Below are positions 8,240 to 16,875 of a DNA stretch of 63,065 nucleotides, one piece after another (position 1 is the stretch's first letter; each line of letters begins with the position of its first letter). A program made the translations under genes and the position numbers. The notes beneath the pieces are model-generated. The model searched no databases and was not told where the DNA came from. It saw only the letters and a program-made list of their open reading frames with translations. Origin of the DNA: Bauldia sp. (GTDB lineage Bacteria > Pseudomonadota > Alphaproteobacteria > Rhizobiales > Kaistiaceae); the NCBI GenBank assembly GCA_020442065.1, contig JAGRKZ010000068.1:1-63065 (forward strand), written 5' to 3'.

Positions 8240-9771
8240 GCCGCGGCCTCCTGGTGCATCACCTCGCGGACCAGGGCGTCCTCTGTCCATTCCGCCTGTG
8301 GCCTCATGGTTGTGAGCCGCCCACGGTAGAAGGTCGCGATCGTGTCGGAAAGACCCAGCACCTCGGCGGTGTCCGAGCTCGACACGATGATGCCGAGGCC
8401 TGCGGCGCAAAGGTCGCGGAGACGCTGGTAGATTTCGGCGCGGGCGCCGATGTCGACGCCGCGGGTCGGCTCCTCCAGCAGCATCACCTTTGGGTCGGCG
8501 CCGAGCCATTTACCGACGGCCACCTTCTGCTGGTTGCCGCCCGACAGCGTGCCGACGGCCGAACCCATCCGCTTCACGTCGATGGCGAAGCGTGCGGCGA
8601 TCGCAACGGCCTTGTCGCGCTCCTGACGGGTGGAGATGAAGCCCCCCGGCGCGACCGAGCGGATCCACGGCGAGGACAGGTTCTCGCGGATCGGACGCTC
8701 GGCGAAGATGCCGTCGCGCTTGCGGTCGGCCGAGCAATAGGCGATGCCGCGCTCGAGCGTGGCGGCGCGGCTGCGGAGCGAGATTTCCGCGCCGGCGAGA
8801 AGGACGCGGCCGGCCTCGGGCGGCAGCATGCCGGCGAGCGCCATCACCACGTTCGACGCGCCCGAGCCGAGCTGGCCGGTGAGGCCGACGATCTCGCCGG
8901 GGCGGACCGTGAAGCTCACCGCCTCGCTCAGCCCGTCGGCGAGCAGCCCCTCGACCTGGAGGAGCGGCTCGCCGCCGAGCGTGCCGCGCGCCGGGAACAT
9001 CGTTTCGAGATCGCGCCCGAGCATCATGGTGATCACCGCATCGACGTCGAGTTCCGAGGTCGGCTTCGCCGGCAGGCTCCGGCCGTTCCGGAACACCGTG
9101 ACGCGGTCGGCGATGCGGAACACTTCGGGCAGGCGGTGGGTGACGTAGATGACGCTACGCCCTTCCGCAGCGAGGCGCTTGATGACGGCGAGCACGCGTT
9201 CGATCTCGCGGTCGGCAAGCGCTGCCGTGGGCTCGTCGAAGATGAGGATGCGGGCGTCGCGGACGAGCAGCCGCGCGATCTCGAGGAGCTGCTTCTCGGC
9301 GACGGAGAGGCGGTCGACCTCGGTGCGCGGGTCGACATGGTCGAGCCCGACGGTGGCAAGCAGCTTCCGGGCCCTGGCATTGAGGCTGCCGGGCCACCAG
9401 AAGGCCGACACTCCGGCCTGGCCGAGGACGAGGTTCTCGGCGACCGTCATGGTCGGAACGGACGAATATTCCTGGTGGACGACGGCCACCCCGGCGGCTT
9501 GCGACCGCGCGCTGGGGAAGAGGTCGGTGGCCTTGCCGTCGACCTCGATCGCGCCGGAATCGGGCTGCACGAGCCCGGAGATGACCTTGACGAGGGTGCT
9601 CTTGCCGGCGCCGTTCTCGCCGAGGAGCGCCATCACCTCGCCGGGGCGGAGTTCGAAGTCGACCTCGGCCAGCGCCTGGACGCTGCCGTAGCGCTTGGAG
9701 AGATGGCGCACCAAAAGGCGCGGCTTTTCGGCCGCGCCTCTTGCTTCCGTGCTGGCAGAACCCGAGTTCAC
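8236..9771 (-). CDS. CUT2-type ABC importer ATP-binding protein (two ATPase domains)
   Basis: A 511-residue fused ATPase that starts at GTG 9771. Domain 1 has Walker A GENGAGKST, signature SVAEKQLLEIARLL and Walker B ILIFDEPTAAL. Domain 2 has a degenerate Walker A (GQLGSGASN, no lysine) but an intact signature LSGGNQQKV and Walker B MLLEEPTRGVD. This asymmetry is normal for RbsA/XylG-type proteins, where one site hydrolyses ATP. It lies 10 bases after the binding-protein gene and is translationally coupled to the permease. It powers import across the inner membrane. Confidence 0.9.
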   Translation of the reverse strand: MNSGSASTEARGAAEKPRLLVRHLSKRYGSVQALAEVDFELRPGEVMALLGENGAGKSTLVKVISGLVQPDSGAIEVDGKATDLFPSARSQAAGVAVVHQEYSSVPTMTVAENLVLGQAGVSAFWWPGSLNARARKLLATVGLDHVDPRTEVDRLSVAEKQLLEIARLLVRDARILIFDEPTAALADREIERVLAVIKRLAAEGRSVIYVTHRLPEVFRIADRVTVFRNGRSLPAKPTSELDVDAVITMMLGRDLETMFPARGTLGGEPLLQVEGLLADGLSEAVSFTVRPGEIVGLTGQLGSGASNVVMALAGMLPPEAGRVLLAGAEISLRSRAATLERGIAYCSADRKRDGIFAERPIRENLSSPWIRSVAPGGFISTRQERDKAVAIAARFAIDVKRMGSAVGTLSGGNQQKVAVGKWLGADPKVMLLEEPTRGVDIGARAEIYQRLRDLCAAGLGIIVSSSDTAEVLGLSDTIATFYRGRLTTMRPQAEWTEDALVREVMHQEAAA

Positions 9772-9781
9772 CAGTTAAGCG

Positions 9782-10870
9782 CTAGCTGTCGCAGATCTCG
9801 TCTGCCGTATAGCCCCAGATCTTCGTGTTGGCGATGCCTTCGGCGCCGATCGCCGGGGCATGCGGCATGTAGTTGTACTTGGCGGGCGGGCCGGGATCGA
9901 TCGCCGGCGCGTCAGGCGTTACCTCCAACTGGATCACGTCGCCCTCGATCTTGCCGTTGGCGATGAATTTGGCCGCGGTCCTCACCGCGAGCGCGCCTTC
10001 GACGGCCGCGGGCTGGATGCCGGTGCCGAACGTCTCGCCGTCCTTGACCGCGTCGAGCGAGCCCGAGCAGTCGCCCGAGACGATCCAGACGTCCTTGCCG
10101 GGCTCGATGCCGTTTTCCTTGAGCGCCCTGATGACGCCGTTGGCGGCCTGCTGGTTAGACACCCATAGGAAATCGAACTGTCCCTTGTACTTCGGAATCA
10201 CCTGGCTGCCGATCTCGTAGCCGGTCTCCGGGCTGTTCGCGCCGTATTCGAGATGGATCTCGTTGAAGGGCGCGTCCTTGGTGGCTTCCATCATGCCCTT
10301 GTAGCGCTCGGTGCCGGTCTTCTCGCCTTCCGGGTGCTGGAAGATGAGGAGATTGCCCTCGGGGCTTTTGAACGTCGCACCAGCGGCCTTGGCGGCATCG
10401 CGGGCCTTAAGCAGCATCTCGCCGACGGTCTTGCCAATGAGGATCTGGTTGGCACCGGAATAGGCCTGAACGTAGGGCCAGGACTGCTCGTTGGGCTCCT
10501 GAGTGAGCTGGATCACCGGGGCGAGTTGGGAGAGCTGGCGGACGTCGTTGATCGCGGCGTCGGCGACCCACGGCCAGAAAATGACCGCCGCCGGCTTGGC
10601 GCCGCTCGCGATGTATTGCTGGACCTGCTGGTCCTGCTCAGGCTGCGAGAATTGGTGCTCGAAAACGGTCAGATTGAAGCCGAGCTTCTCCGCCTCCTCC
10701 TTCGCACCCTTGATCTGGTTGGCGCCGTAGACGTTGGATGAGGTCATGACGAACATGACCAGATCCTTGCCGTTGCCCATCACGTCCTGGGCGGCGGCGA
10801 GGCCGTGATACGAGGCGACGGTGAGAACCGTCATGCCAAGCACGGCGGCATACTTTTTCAGCGGCGTCAT
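9782..10870 (-). CDS. CUT2-type periplasmic substrate-binding protein
   Basis: A 362-residue exported protein. It has a signal peptide at residues 1-27 (lysines, hydrophobic core, cleavage near LAAAQD). It has the type I periplasmic-binding fold: FVMTSSNVYGANQIKGAKEE early, VSGDCSGSLDAVKDG near residue 260, and aromatic residues such as WPWVAD lining the cleft. It is the first gene of the six-gene minus-strand operon and would be made in excess. Upstream lies a sigma70-like promoter overlapped by a TTTGATCTTT-type box. The ligand is unknown; sugar, sugar acid or another polyol-like molecule is possible. Confidence 0.85.
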   Translation of the reverse strand: MTPLKKYAAVLGMTVLTVASYHGLAAAQDVMGNGKDLVMFVMTSSNVYGANQIKGAKEEAEKLGFNLTVFEHQFSQPEQDQQVQQYIASGAKPAAVIFWPWVADAAINDVRQLSQLAPVIQLTQEPNEQSWPYVQAYSGANQILIGKTVGEMLLKARDAAKAAGATFKSPEGNLLIFQHPEGEKTGTERYKGMMEATKDAPFNEIHLEYGANSPETGYEIGSQVIPKYKGQFDFLWVSNQQAANGVIRALKENGIEPGKDVWIVSGDCSGSLDAVKDGETFGTGIQPAAVEGALAVRTAAKFIANGKIEGDVIQLEVTPDAPAIDPGPPAKYNYMPHAPAIGAEGIANTKIWGYTADEICDS

Positions 10871-10925
10871 TCTCTACCTCCTGGAAGGGTATTGAGTTGG
10901 TTGGCGGCCCTACAAGAAAAGAACA

Positions 10926-10969
10926 AAAGCTTTGATCTTTGTTTTAACCGGGGGACGGGAGTGAGTCAA
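10926..10969 (-). promoter_or_regulatory. Promoter and putative operator of the CUT2 operon
   Basis: Read on the minus strand, TTGACT (10969-10964) and TTAAAA (10947-10942) are separated by 16 bases, a good sigma70 promoter. Immediately downstream lies CAAAGATCAAAG (10941-10930), the reverse complement of the CTTTGATCTTTG box found at other promoters of this module. The box would overlap the transcription start, as expected for a repressor site. The GntR protein encoded at 11861-12607 is the obvious candidate. Confidence 0.55.
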
Positions 10970-10987
10970 TACGACTCCCGCCGAAGG

Positions 10988-11025
10988 AAGCGGCCTGCCC
11001 GCCGCCTCGGCGGGCCCGGCCGCTT
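10988..11025. other. Strong GC-rich inverted repeat in a divergent promoter region
   Basis: Outer arms AAGCGGCC (10988-10995) and GGCCGCTT (11018-11025) enclose inner arms GCCCGCCG (10997-11004) and CGGCGGGC (11008-11015), giving a 16-pair stem with a 1-by-2 internal loop and a 3-base loop. It lies between the two divergent promoters, and its right arm ends inside the -35 element TTGACA of the plus-strand promoter. No convergent gene end is present, so it is not a simple terminator. It may insulate the two promoters or be a cruciform or protein site. Confidence 0.5.
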
Positions 11026-11077
11026 GACACCCCAAGCGCCGCCCCATAATCATAAAAACAATTATTCTTTGATCTTA
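11024..11077 (+). promoter_or_regulatory. Promoter and putative operator of the EthD-like gene
   Basis: TTGACA (11024-11029) and CATAAT (11045-11050) are 15 bases apart, a slightly short sigma70 spacing; TAATCA at 11047 gives 17. CTTTGATCTTA (11067-11077) follows at about +10 to +20, the same box as in the divergent CUT2 promoter. A Shine-Dalgarno GGGAG lies just after it, before the GTG start at 11093. Confidence 0.5.
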
Positions 11078-11092
11078 GCGGGAGATGATGCG

Positions 11093-11851
11093 GTGATCAG
11101 CTTCAACTGGGTTATCACCCTTCCCAAGCATCTCACCGCCGAGCAGTTCGACGGCTGGTACCTCGGAATCCACACCGAGCTCGCCAAGGTCGCGCACAAG
11201 ATCATCCGCTATTCGATCAACCGGCGGGTCAGCGTCCAGCCGGAGGTCGCCCATGGCGACTACTTCCGGATCGCCCAGGAATACTGGGGCGACTGGGACT
11301 CGATGGTCGAGTGCTGGAACCACACCACTGGCTGGGCGCTGCTAGGCGACGGCATGGTCAACATGGGGCTTCAGCCGGGCACGCTGCCGGGCATCGCGCT
11401 CACCGAGCATGTGCAGTTCGAGGTCGCCCAGCCGGCGCAGTTCTCGACCTTCCAGCGCGGCTACCGCGCCCGAAAGGACGGGACGATCACCAAGTTCATC
11501 GCCTTCGGCCTGGCGAAGGACAAGGCCGGCATCAAGGACTGGTACGCGAAAACCCTCGGCGACCTCGGCAAGGACCCGCTGGTCCGCGAGCACGTCTTCG
11601 GGACGAGTGTCGGCAAGATCATTCGCCTCGGCATGGTCGGCACGCTGCCGTCGGAGGGCCAGCTCCTCTACGACTGGAACATGGAACTGTGGTTCGATTC
11701 CAATGAGCACGCGATCGCCTATCTCGACTCGCCCGAGTTCAAAGAGAAGTTCGCCGCGCTCCGCGAGGCCAGCACCGACACGCTCGCGGGCCTGTTCCGC
11801 GGCCAGGAGATGCTGATGCTCAACACCGCCCTGCCGCACGTCGACGAGTAG
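11093..11851 (+). CDS. EthD-like dimeric alpha/beta-barrel protein, two-domain
   Basis: A 252-residue protein from GTG 11093, preceded by a GGGAG ribosome site. The first half (WVITLPKHLTAEQFDGWYLG) and second half (KFIAFGLAKDKAGIKDWYAK) both show the pattern hydrophobic strand, then an acidic or basic helix with F/W-Y, that marks EthD or dimeric alpha-beta barrel domains. The protein thus looks like a tandem of two such folds. Small barrels of this fold bind or transform small aromatic or oxygenated molecules, but EthD itself has no firmly known reaction. It is divergent from the CUT2 operon and shares its operator box, so it probably acts on the imported compound. The function is unproven. 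Confidence 0.5.
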   Translation: MISFNWVITLPKHLTAEQFDGWYLGIHTELAKVAHKIIRYSINRRVSVQPEVAHGDYFRIAQEYWGDWDSMVECWNHTTGWALLGDGMVNMGLQPGTLPGIALTEHVQFEVAQPAQFSTFQRGYRARKDGTITKFIAFGLAKDKAGIKDWYAKTLGDLGKDPLVREHVFGTSVGKIIRLGMVGTLPSEGQLLYDWNMELWFDSNEHAIAYLDSPEFKEKFAALREASTDTLAGLFRGQEMLMLNTALPHVDE

Positions 11852-11860
11852 CGACCGCGC

Positions 11861-12607
11861 TCAGCCTGTGCGGGCAGCCCCGCCCGCCTCGGCCACCACG
11901 CGCTCGAGCGGCAGGAGGTGGATGTCGATGGTATGCGCGATCTTCTGCGGGTCGCGGGTCCTGATCGCGGCGAGGGTGAGCTCGTGCAGCTCGATCACGC
12001 CGCCAACATCCTCGATGTCGGCGAAATAGTCGCGCATGCGCGCGTAGAGGTTCTCGAGAATCTGGTGCTGGTAGAGCGCCAGCGCCCGGCTCCGCGCCGT
12101 CCGGCCCATGGTGTAGTGGAAGAGGTGGTCGAAGCGGATGCGATTGGTCAGGTCGCTGTGGCTGTGCTCGCGGAGCCGGTCGATGCAGACCTGCATCGAT
12201 GCGAAGTCCTCCTCGGTGGCGCGCTCGCCGGCCAGCAGCGCGATCTGCAACTCGATCGGCCGGCGCGCCTCGACGATCTCGCGGATCTCGAAGTGGCGGA
12301 GCGGAGCGGTCAGGGCGAGGATCGAATCCGGCACGTCGACATTGGCGACGGTGAGGCCGCCATGGACACCGCGCTGGGCCTTCACCACGCCAGCCTTGGT
12401 GAGCACCTTCAGCGCCTCGCCGATCACCGGCTTCGAGACGCCCATGGTCCTCGCCAGCGCCTCGACATTCGGCAAACGCTCGCCGCTGTTGAACGCGCCG
12501 GAAAGGATCGCGAAGGTTATCTGCTCGACGACCTCCTCATGCGCCCGCGGATTCGAGATCGGATAGAAGTGCCAGTGGCCGTCGGATTCGGTATCGGCGC
12601 CGGACAA
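11861..12607 (-). CDS. GntR-family (FadR/FCD) transcriptional regulator
   Basis: A 248-residue protein from a TTG at 12607, chosen because AGGAGG lies seven bases upstream; a GTG at 12625 would place that ribosome site inside the gene. The winged HTH (LPNVEALARTMGVSKPVIGE, RGVHGGLTV) is followed by an all-helical FCD domain with the metal or ligand residues of that class (FDHLFHYTM, HELTLAAI, HTIDIHLLPLERV). FadR-type regulators are usually repressors released by an organic acid. It lies between the EthD-like gene and the dehydratase operon and is the only regulator in module A, so it likely governs the TTTGATCTTT-box promoters. Confidence 0.85.
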   Translation of the reverse strand: MSGADTESDGHWHFYPISNPRAHEEVVEQITFAILSGAFNSGERLPNVEALARTMGVSKPVIGEALKVLTKAGVVKAQRGVHGGLTVANVDVPDSILALTAPLRHFEIREIVEARRPIELQIALLAGERATEEDFASMQVCIDRLREHSHSDLTNRIRFDHLFHYTMGRTARSRALALYQHQILENLYARMRDYFADIEDVGGVIELHELTLAAIRTRDPQKIAHTIDIHLLPLERVVAEAGGAARTG

Positions 12608-12733
12608 ACGCGATCCTCCTGTCACCTCAAGGGCCGGATCCGGAACGCACCGACTCGGCTCGGCCCCGCCGCGGGTGCCCCAAGCGGTGCCACTTCAAGG
12701 CAGAAAAGACAAGTTGCTTGATGTTTTGGCGGA

Positions 12734-13897
12734 CTAGGCCACCAGCCGGGCCACATGCTGCGCAAGGTCCGGCTTCGCTTCGAGCCCGAAGCCCGGTCGC
12801 TCGCCGGGCGCGATGCCGCCGTCCTCGAGCGTGCAATCGGGCGCGTAGCCACCGACCGGCGCGAACACGCCCGGATAGGCCTCCGACCCGCCGAGCCCGA
12901 GGCCGACCACGATGTGGAGGGCGATCATATGGCCGCCATGCGGGAAGAGCTGCGCCCGCGCGTAGCCGGCCTTCTCCATCGCGGCGACCATGCGCGCGAA
13001 CTCGCTGAGGCCGTAGCCCAGCGCCGGGTCCATCTGAAACAGGTCATGGCCCTTCCGCATGCCGCCATGGCGGATGAGGTTGTCGACATCGCGCAGCGAG
13101 AAGAGATTCTCGCCGGTGGCGAGCGGCCGCTCGTAGACCCCGGCAAGATCGGCCATCAGCGCGTAATCGAGCGGGTCGCCGGGCTCCTCGTACCAGCGGA
13201 GCCCGAAGCCGGCCATCGCCTTGCCATAGGCGATCGCCGTAGGGGTGTCGAAGCGGCCATTGGCGTCCACCGCGAGCGCCGCCGCATCGCCGACCACAGT
13301 GAGCGCCGCCTCGATCCGCTTCATGTCCTCGGCCAGTGGCGCACCGCCGATCTTCATCTTGAACGAGGTGTAGCCCATGTCGCCATAGGCCTTCATCTCG
13401 TCCCGGAGACGGCCGAGGCTGTCCTCGGGATAGTAGTAGCCGCCGGCGGCATAGACCGGCATCCGCGCCCGCGCGGCGACGCGGTGCCGGTCGGCGATCA
13501 GCTTCCAGGCCGGCACGCCGGCAAGCTTGGCGTTGAGGTCCCATATCGCCAGCTCGACCGCCGCGACCGCATGGGCGCGGTCGCCGTGACCGCCGGGCTT
13601 CTCGTTCTTCATCATCGCCCGGTAGGCTCTGTCGGGATCGATCCCGGCGCCGCCTGCATCGAGGAGGTCGTCGGGCCTGGCGGCGAGGAGCCGGGGAATG
13701 AACCGTTCGCGGAGCAGGCCGCTCTGCGCGTAGCGCCCGATCGAATCGAAGGCGACGCCGGTGACCGGCCGGCCGTCACGGATCACATCCGAGACCACCG
13801 CGACGAGCGACACCGTATGGTCGGCGAAGCTCACCACGGAGTTCTGGATGTTCGCCTCGAGCGGAACGGAGGCTTCGCGGACGTCGACGATGCGCAT
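12734..13897 (-). CDS. Enolase-superfamily dehydratase, D(-)-tartrate dehydratase-like
   Basis: A 387-residue protein that aligns from memory along its whole length with rhizobial D(-)-tartrate dehydratase: MMKNEKPGGHGDRA, YAAGGYYYPEDS, LAVDANGRFDT, LATGENLFSLRD, FPHGGHMIALH and GLGLGGSEAYP. The proposed catalytic residues are Lys180/Lys182 (KxK), metal ligands Asp211, Glu237 and Glu263, and His320, each about two residues before the positions known for the Bradyrhizobium enzyme. The reaction would be loss of water from a 2,3-dihydroxy acid to an oxo acid, Mg-dependent, in the cytoplasm. It is the last gene of ALDH-aminotransferase-dehydratase, 11 bases after the aminotransferase stop. The true substrate may differ from tartrate. 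Confidence 0.8.
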   Translation of the reverse strand: MRIVDVREASVPLEANIQNSVVSFADHTVSLVAVVSDVIRDGRPVTGVAFDSIGRYAQSGLLRERFIPRLLAARPDDLLDAGGAGIDPDRAYRAMMKNEKPGGHGDRAHAVAAVELAIWDLNAKLAGVPAWKLIADRHRVAARARMPVYAAGGYYYPEDSLGRLRDEMKAYGDMGYTSFKMKIGGAPLAEDMKRIEAALTVVGDAAALAVDANGRFDTPTAIAYGKAMAGFGLRWYEEPGDPLDYALMADLAGVYERPLATGENLFSLRDVDNLIRHGGMRKGHDLFQMDPALGYGLSEFARMVAAMEKAGYARAQLFPHGGHMIALHIVVGLGLGGSEAYPGVFAPVGGYAPDCTLEDGGIAPGERPGFGLEAKPDLAQHVARLVA

Positions 13898-13908
13898 GGC
13901 TGGTGACC

Positions 13909-15270
13909 TCAGATCGTGCGGAGCGCCGTCTCGAGCGCGCGGACGCCGTCCTCGATGTCGCGCCGGTCGACGACCAGCGGCGGGTAGAAATGGGCGCTCA
14001 TGTTGGTGCCGTCGCGGGCGACGCGGACGAGCACGCCGGCATCATAGGCTTCCTTGCGGAGCTTGCGGACCGTCGCGTCCGGATCGGGCTTGTCGGAGAT
14101 GTCGCTGATCACGCTCGACAGGAGTCCGATCGCCGTCACCTCCGTGATGCGGGGAACGCTCTGGCGCATGCGCATCAGCTCGTCGCGGAGCACCTCCTCC
14201 ATGGCGGCGGCGTTCTCGACCAAGCCCTCGTCCTCGGTCACGTCAAGCGCCGCCATCGCTGCCGCGCAGGCGACCGGGTGGCCGGCATAGGTATTGAGGT
14301 GGAGGAGCGGGGTCTTGAGGAAGACCTCGTTGACCGCGCCCGAGACCGCGACCGCGCCCATCGGGATGTAGCCGCTGGTGAGGCCCTTGGCGTAGGTGAC
14401 GATGTCGCCCTTCACCCCGAAATGCTCGGCGCCGAACATCCGGCCGGTCCGGCCGAAGCCGCAGACCACCTCGTCGATGATGAGCAACAGCCCATACCGG
14501 TCGCACATCTCGCGTAGCCCGGCGAAGTAGTCCGAATGCGGGATCTTCACGGCGCCGGGGATGGCGATCGGCTCGGCAATGACGGCCGCGACCGTCTCCG
14601 GCCCCTCGCGTTCGATCAGCGCCTCGAGCTGCGGGAGCGAGGCTTCCTCGATATTCGACTTGGCGCGGTGGCCGAGACCGTCGCGGGTCGGCGGCTCGGT
14701 CTGCAGGAAGTCGGGCGCGAGCGGCCCGAAGCCCGACTTGAAGGCGGCAACGCCCGTGGCGGTGGAAGCAGCGATCGATGAGCCGTGATAAGAGCCGTGG
14801 CGAGAGACGATCTTGGTCCGCTCCGGCGCGCCGCGGCGGGCGTGCCAGGTGCGGGCGATCTTGAAGGCGAGCTCGTTCGATTCGCTGCCAGAATTGGTGA
14901 AGGAGAAGACCGGGTCGTCGCACAGCACGATGCCGGCCAGACGTTCGGCGAGCTCGGCGGCATAGATGTGCGAGATGCCGGCATCGAGCGCAATGAACTC
15001 GAGAGCTTCGACCTGCTCGGCGATGCGGCGAGCAACCTCGGCGCGGCCGTGGCCGATCTGGCAGGCGCCGAGGTGGCTGCCGGCGTCGAGAAGGCGCTTG
15101 TCGTCCTCGTCGAAGACATAGGCGCCCTCGCCCCGCACCACCATTTTCGGGTAGGCGCCGGGATACTCGCGCTCAAGGGCGGCGAAATCGGCGAGGAAGT
15201 GGCGGACGTGGCGCCGGGAGCGGTCGCGGGAGGAAACCGTAGCCGGGGCCGTGGGTGCTGTCATGGTCAT
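13909..15270 (-). CDS. Class III (omega) PLP-dependent aminotransferase
   Basis: A 453-residue enzyme from the ATG at 15270; other in-frame starts are 15264 (ATG) and 15297 (TTG). PLP-binding features: NSGSESNE at about 127-133, Asp266 in IIDEVVCGFGRTGRMFG, and Schiff-base Lys295 in YAKGLTSGY. Class III enzymes move a terminal amino group, for example from beta-alanine, GABA or related omega-amino acids, to pyruvate or 2-oxoglutarate. The next upstream gene is an aldehyde dehydrogenase, giving the standard pair for turning an omega-amino acid into a dicarboxylate. This fits an open-chain product of a lactam. Confidence 0.85.
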   Translation of the reverse strand: MTMTAPTAPATVSSRDRSRRHVRHFLADFAALEREYPGAYPKMVVRGEGAYVFDEDDKRLLDAGSHLGACQIGHGRAEVARRIAEQVEALEFIALDAGISHIYAAELAERLAGIVLCDDPVFSFTNSGSESNELAFKIARTWHARRGAPERTKIVSRHGSYHGSSIAASTATGVAAFKSGFGPLAPDFLQTEPPTRDGLGHRAKSNIEEASLPQLEALIEREGPETVAAVIAEPIAIPGAVKIPHSDYFAGLREMCDRYGLLLIIDEVVCGFGRTGRMFGAEHFGVKGDIVTYAKGLTSGYIPMGAVAVSGAVNEVFLKTPLLHLNTYAGHPVACAAAMAALDVTEDEGLVENAAAMEEVLRDELMRMRQSVPRITEVTAIGLLSSVISDISDKPDPDATVRKLRKEAYDAGVLVRVARDGTNMSAHFYPPLVVDRRDIEDGVRALETALRTI

Positions 15271-15313
15271 GACCTGTCCAGAAGAGAAGCCACTCAAGGG
15301 GGGAAGAACCGGT

Positions 15314-16813
15314 TCAGGACCGCATCACGAACGGATCCTGGACGTCGTCGGAGAGCTCGCACCACACGCTTTTGGTCTGGAGGTACTGGTCGATCGCCTC
15401 GATGCCGTTCTGACGGCCGATGCCGCTCGATTTGTATCCGCCGAAGGGCGAGTTGAAGGACATGGCGCGGTACATGTTGATCCACACCGTGCCGGCCTGG
15501 AGCTGTCGGGCGACGCGGTGGGCGCGGCGGATGTCGAGCGTCCATACGCCGGCTGCTAGGCCGAAGGGTGTGCCATTGGCGAGCGCCACCGCCTCTTCCT
15601 CGTCCTCGAACGGAATCACCGACAGCACCGGCCCGAAGACCTCGTTCTGCGCGATGAAGCTGTCGGGCGCGACGTTGGCGAGGATCGTCGGCGAGAAGAA
15701 GTAGCCGTCGGGGAAGCCGGGCGGATTGGCCCGCTTGCCGCCGAAAATCAGTTCGGCGCCGTCGGCGAGGGCACGGTTCACCATGCTCTCGTCCTTCTCG
15801 AGCTGCCCCTTGGAGGCGACCGGCCCCATCTGTGTCGAAGGATCGAGCGGGTCGCCGATCTTGATGCCGGCGGCGCGCTTCGACAGGACCTCGAGCAGGT
15901 CATCCCGGACCTTGCGGTGGACGAGGGCCCGTGATCCGGCAACGCAGGTCTGGCCGGCGGCGGCGAAGATGCCGGCGAGCAGCCCGGCCTCGGCCTGGCG
16001 AATGTCGGCATCGGGGAAGACGATGTTGGCGCTCTTGCCCCCAAGCTCGAGGGTGAAATGGGCGAAACGCGCCGCGGCGCGGGTGCCGATGGCACGCCCG
16101 GCCTCGACGCCGCCGGTGAAGGCGACCTTGGCGACGTCGGGGTGGTCGACCAGCGCCTCGCCGGTTGCCCGGTCGCCGGTGACGACGTTGACCACCCCTG
16201 GCGGAATCCCGGCCTCCTCGGCGAGCCGCGCCGCCTCGATCACCGAGGCCGGCGTCACCTCCGACGGCTTGATGACCACGGTGTTGCCGGCGGCGAGCGC
16301 CGGGGCGACAGCCATAATGGTGAGGAACAGGGGCGAGTTCCACGGCATGATCACGCCGACCACGCCGAGCGGCTCGCGCAGCGTGTAGTTCAGCACCGAG
16401 GTGCGGTCGAGCGGGATGACCCGCCCTTCGACCTTGTCGGCGAGACCACCATAGTAATAGAGCCAGTCCGGAACGATCCGCGCCTGCAGCACCATCTCAT
16501 TGAGGAGCTTGCCGTTCTGGGACGTCTCGATCCGGCCAATCGTCTCGGCATTGGCGTGGATGGCGTCGGCCCAGCGCATGAGCAGCCGACCCCGGCGCGT
16601 CGGCGACATGGCTTTCCACTTGCCAAAGGCGGCCTTGGCCGCCGCGACAGCCGAATCCACGTCCGCCGCATCGCCGAGGGCGAAGTCGCCCCACACCGTG
16701 CCGGTGGTCGGATTGTACGACGGAAAGGTTGCGCGGGACGACGCGGCCCGCTCCGCCCCGCCGACCCAGTGACCGTAGGTCACGCGCGCTTGGGCATCAG
16801 CTGCCTGCTGCAT
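15314..16813 (-). CDS. NAD(P)-dependent aldehyde dehydrogenase
   Basis: A 499-residue ALDH. The start is set at ATG 16813, where GAGG lies six bases upstream; ATG 16819 is possible but crowded against it. Active-site residues are Asn159 (MPWNSP), Glu256 (LELGGKSAN) and Cys290 (GQTCVAGSR), in normal spacing, and FGGYKSSGIGRQNG is present near the C-terminus. It converts an aldehyde, probably the semialdehyde made by the adjacent aminotransferase, to the acid. It is the first gene of its minus-strand operon; a textbook promoter with a TTTGACCTTTT box lies directly upstream and is divergent from the pxp genes. Confidence 0.9.
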   Translation of the reverse strand: MQQAADAQARVTYGHWVGGAERAASSRATFPSYNPTTGTVWGDFALGDAADVDSAVAAAKAAFGKWKAMSPTRRGRLLMRWADAIHANAETIGRIETSQNGKLLNEMVLQARIVPDWLYYYGGLADKVEGRVIPLDRTSVLNYTLREPLGVVGVIMPWNSPLFLTIMAVAPALAAGNTVVIKPSEVTPASVIEAARLAEEAGIPPGVVNVVTGDRATGEALVDHPDVAKVAFTGGVEAGRAIGTRAAARFAHFTLELGGKSANIVFPDADIRQAEAGLLAGIFAAAGQTCVAGSRALVHRKVRDDLLEVLSKRAAGIKIGDPLDPSTQMGPVASKGQLEKDESMVNRALADGAELIFGGKRANPPGFPDGYFFSPTILANVAPDSFIAQNEVFGPVLSVIPFEDEEEAVALANGTPFGLAAGVWTLDIRRAHRVARQLQAGTVWINMYRAMSFNSPFGGYKSSGIGRQNGIEAIDQYLQTKSVWCELSDDVQDPFVMRS

Positions 16814-16836
16814 AGGCATCCTCAAAAAGTAAAAAC

Positions 16837-16875
16837 ATTTGACCTTTTATAAAACGTCGAGCGGGCGAGTGTCAA
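16837..16875 (-). promoter_or_regulatory. Promoter and putative operator of the ALDH-aminotransferase-dehydratase operon
   Basis: On the minus strand TTGACA (16875-16870) and TTATAA (16852-16847) are 17 bases apart, a near-consensus sigma70 promoter. The following AAAAGGTCAAAT (16849-16837) is the complement of the TTTGACCTTTT version of the module A box and would cover the start site. Confidence 0.6.

Noticed and set aside
8191-9966. 591-codon plus-strand frame opposite the ABC ATPase
   Set aside because: Antisense to a complete two-domain ATPase with all motifs; no recognisable domain in the plus-strand reading.
10988-11025. Rho-independent terminator
   Set aside because: No gene ends here and no T-run follows on either strand; it lies between divergent promoters.
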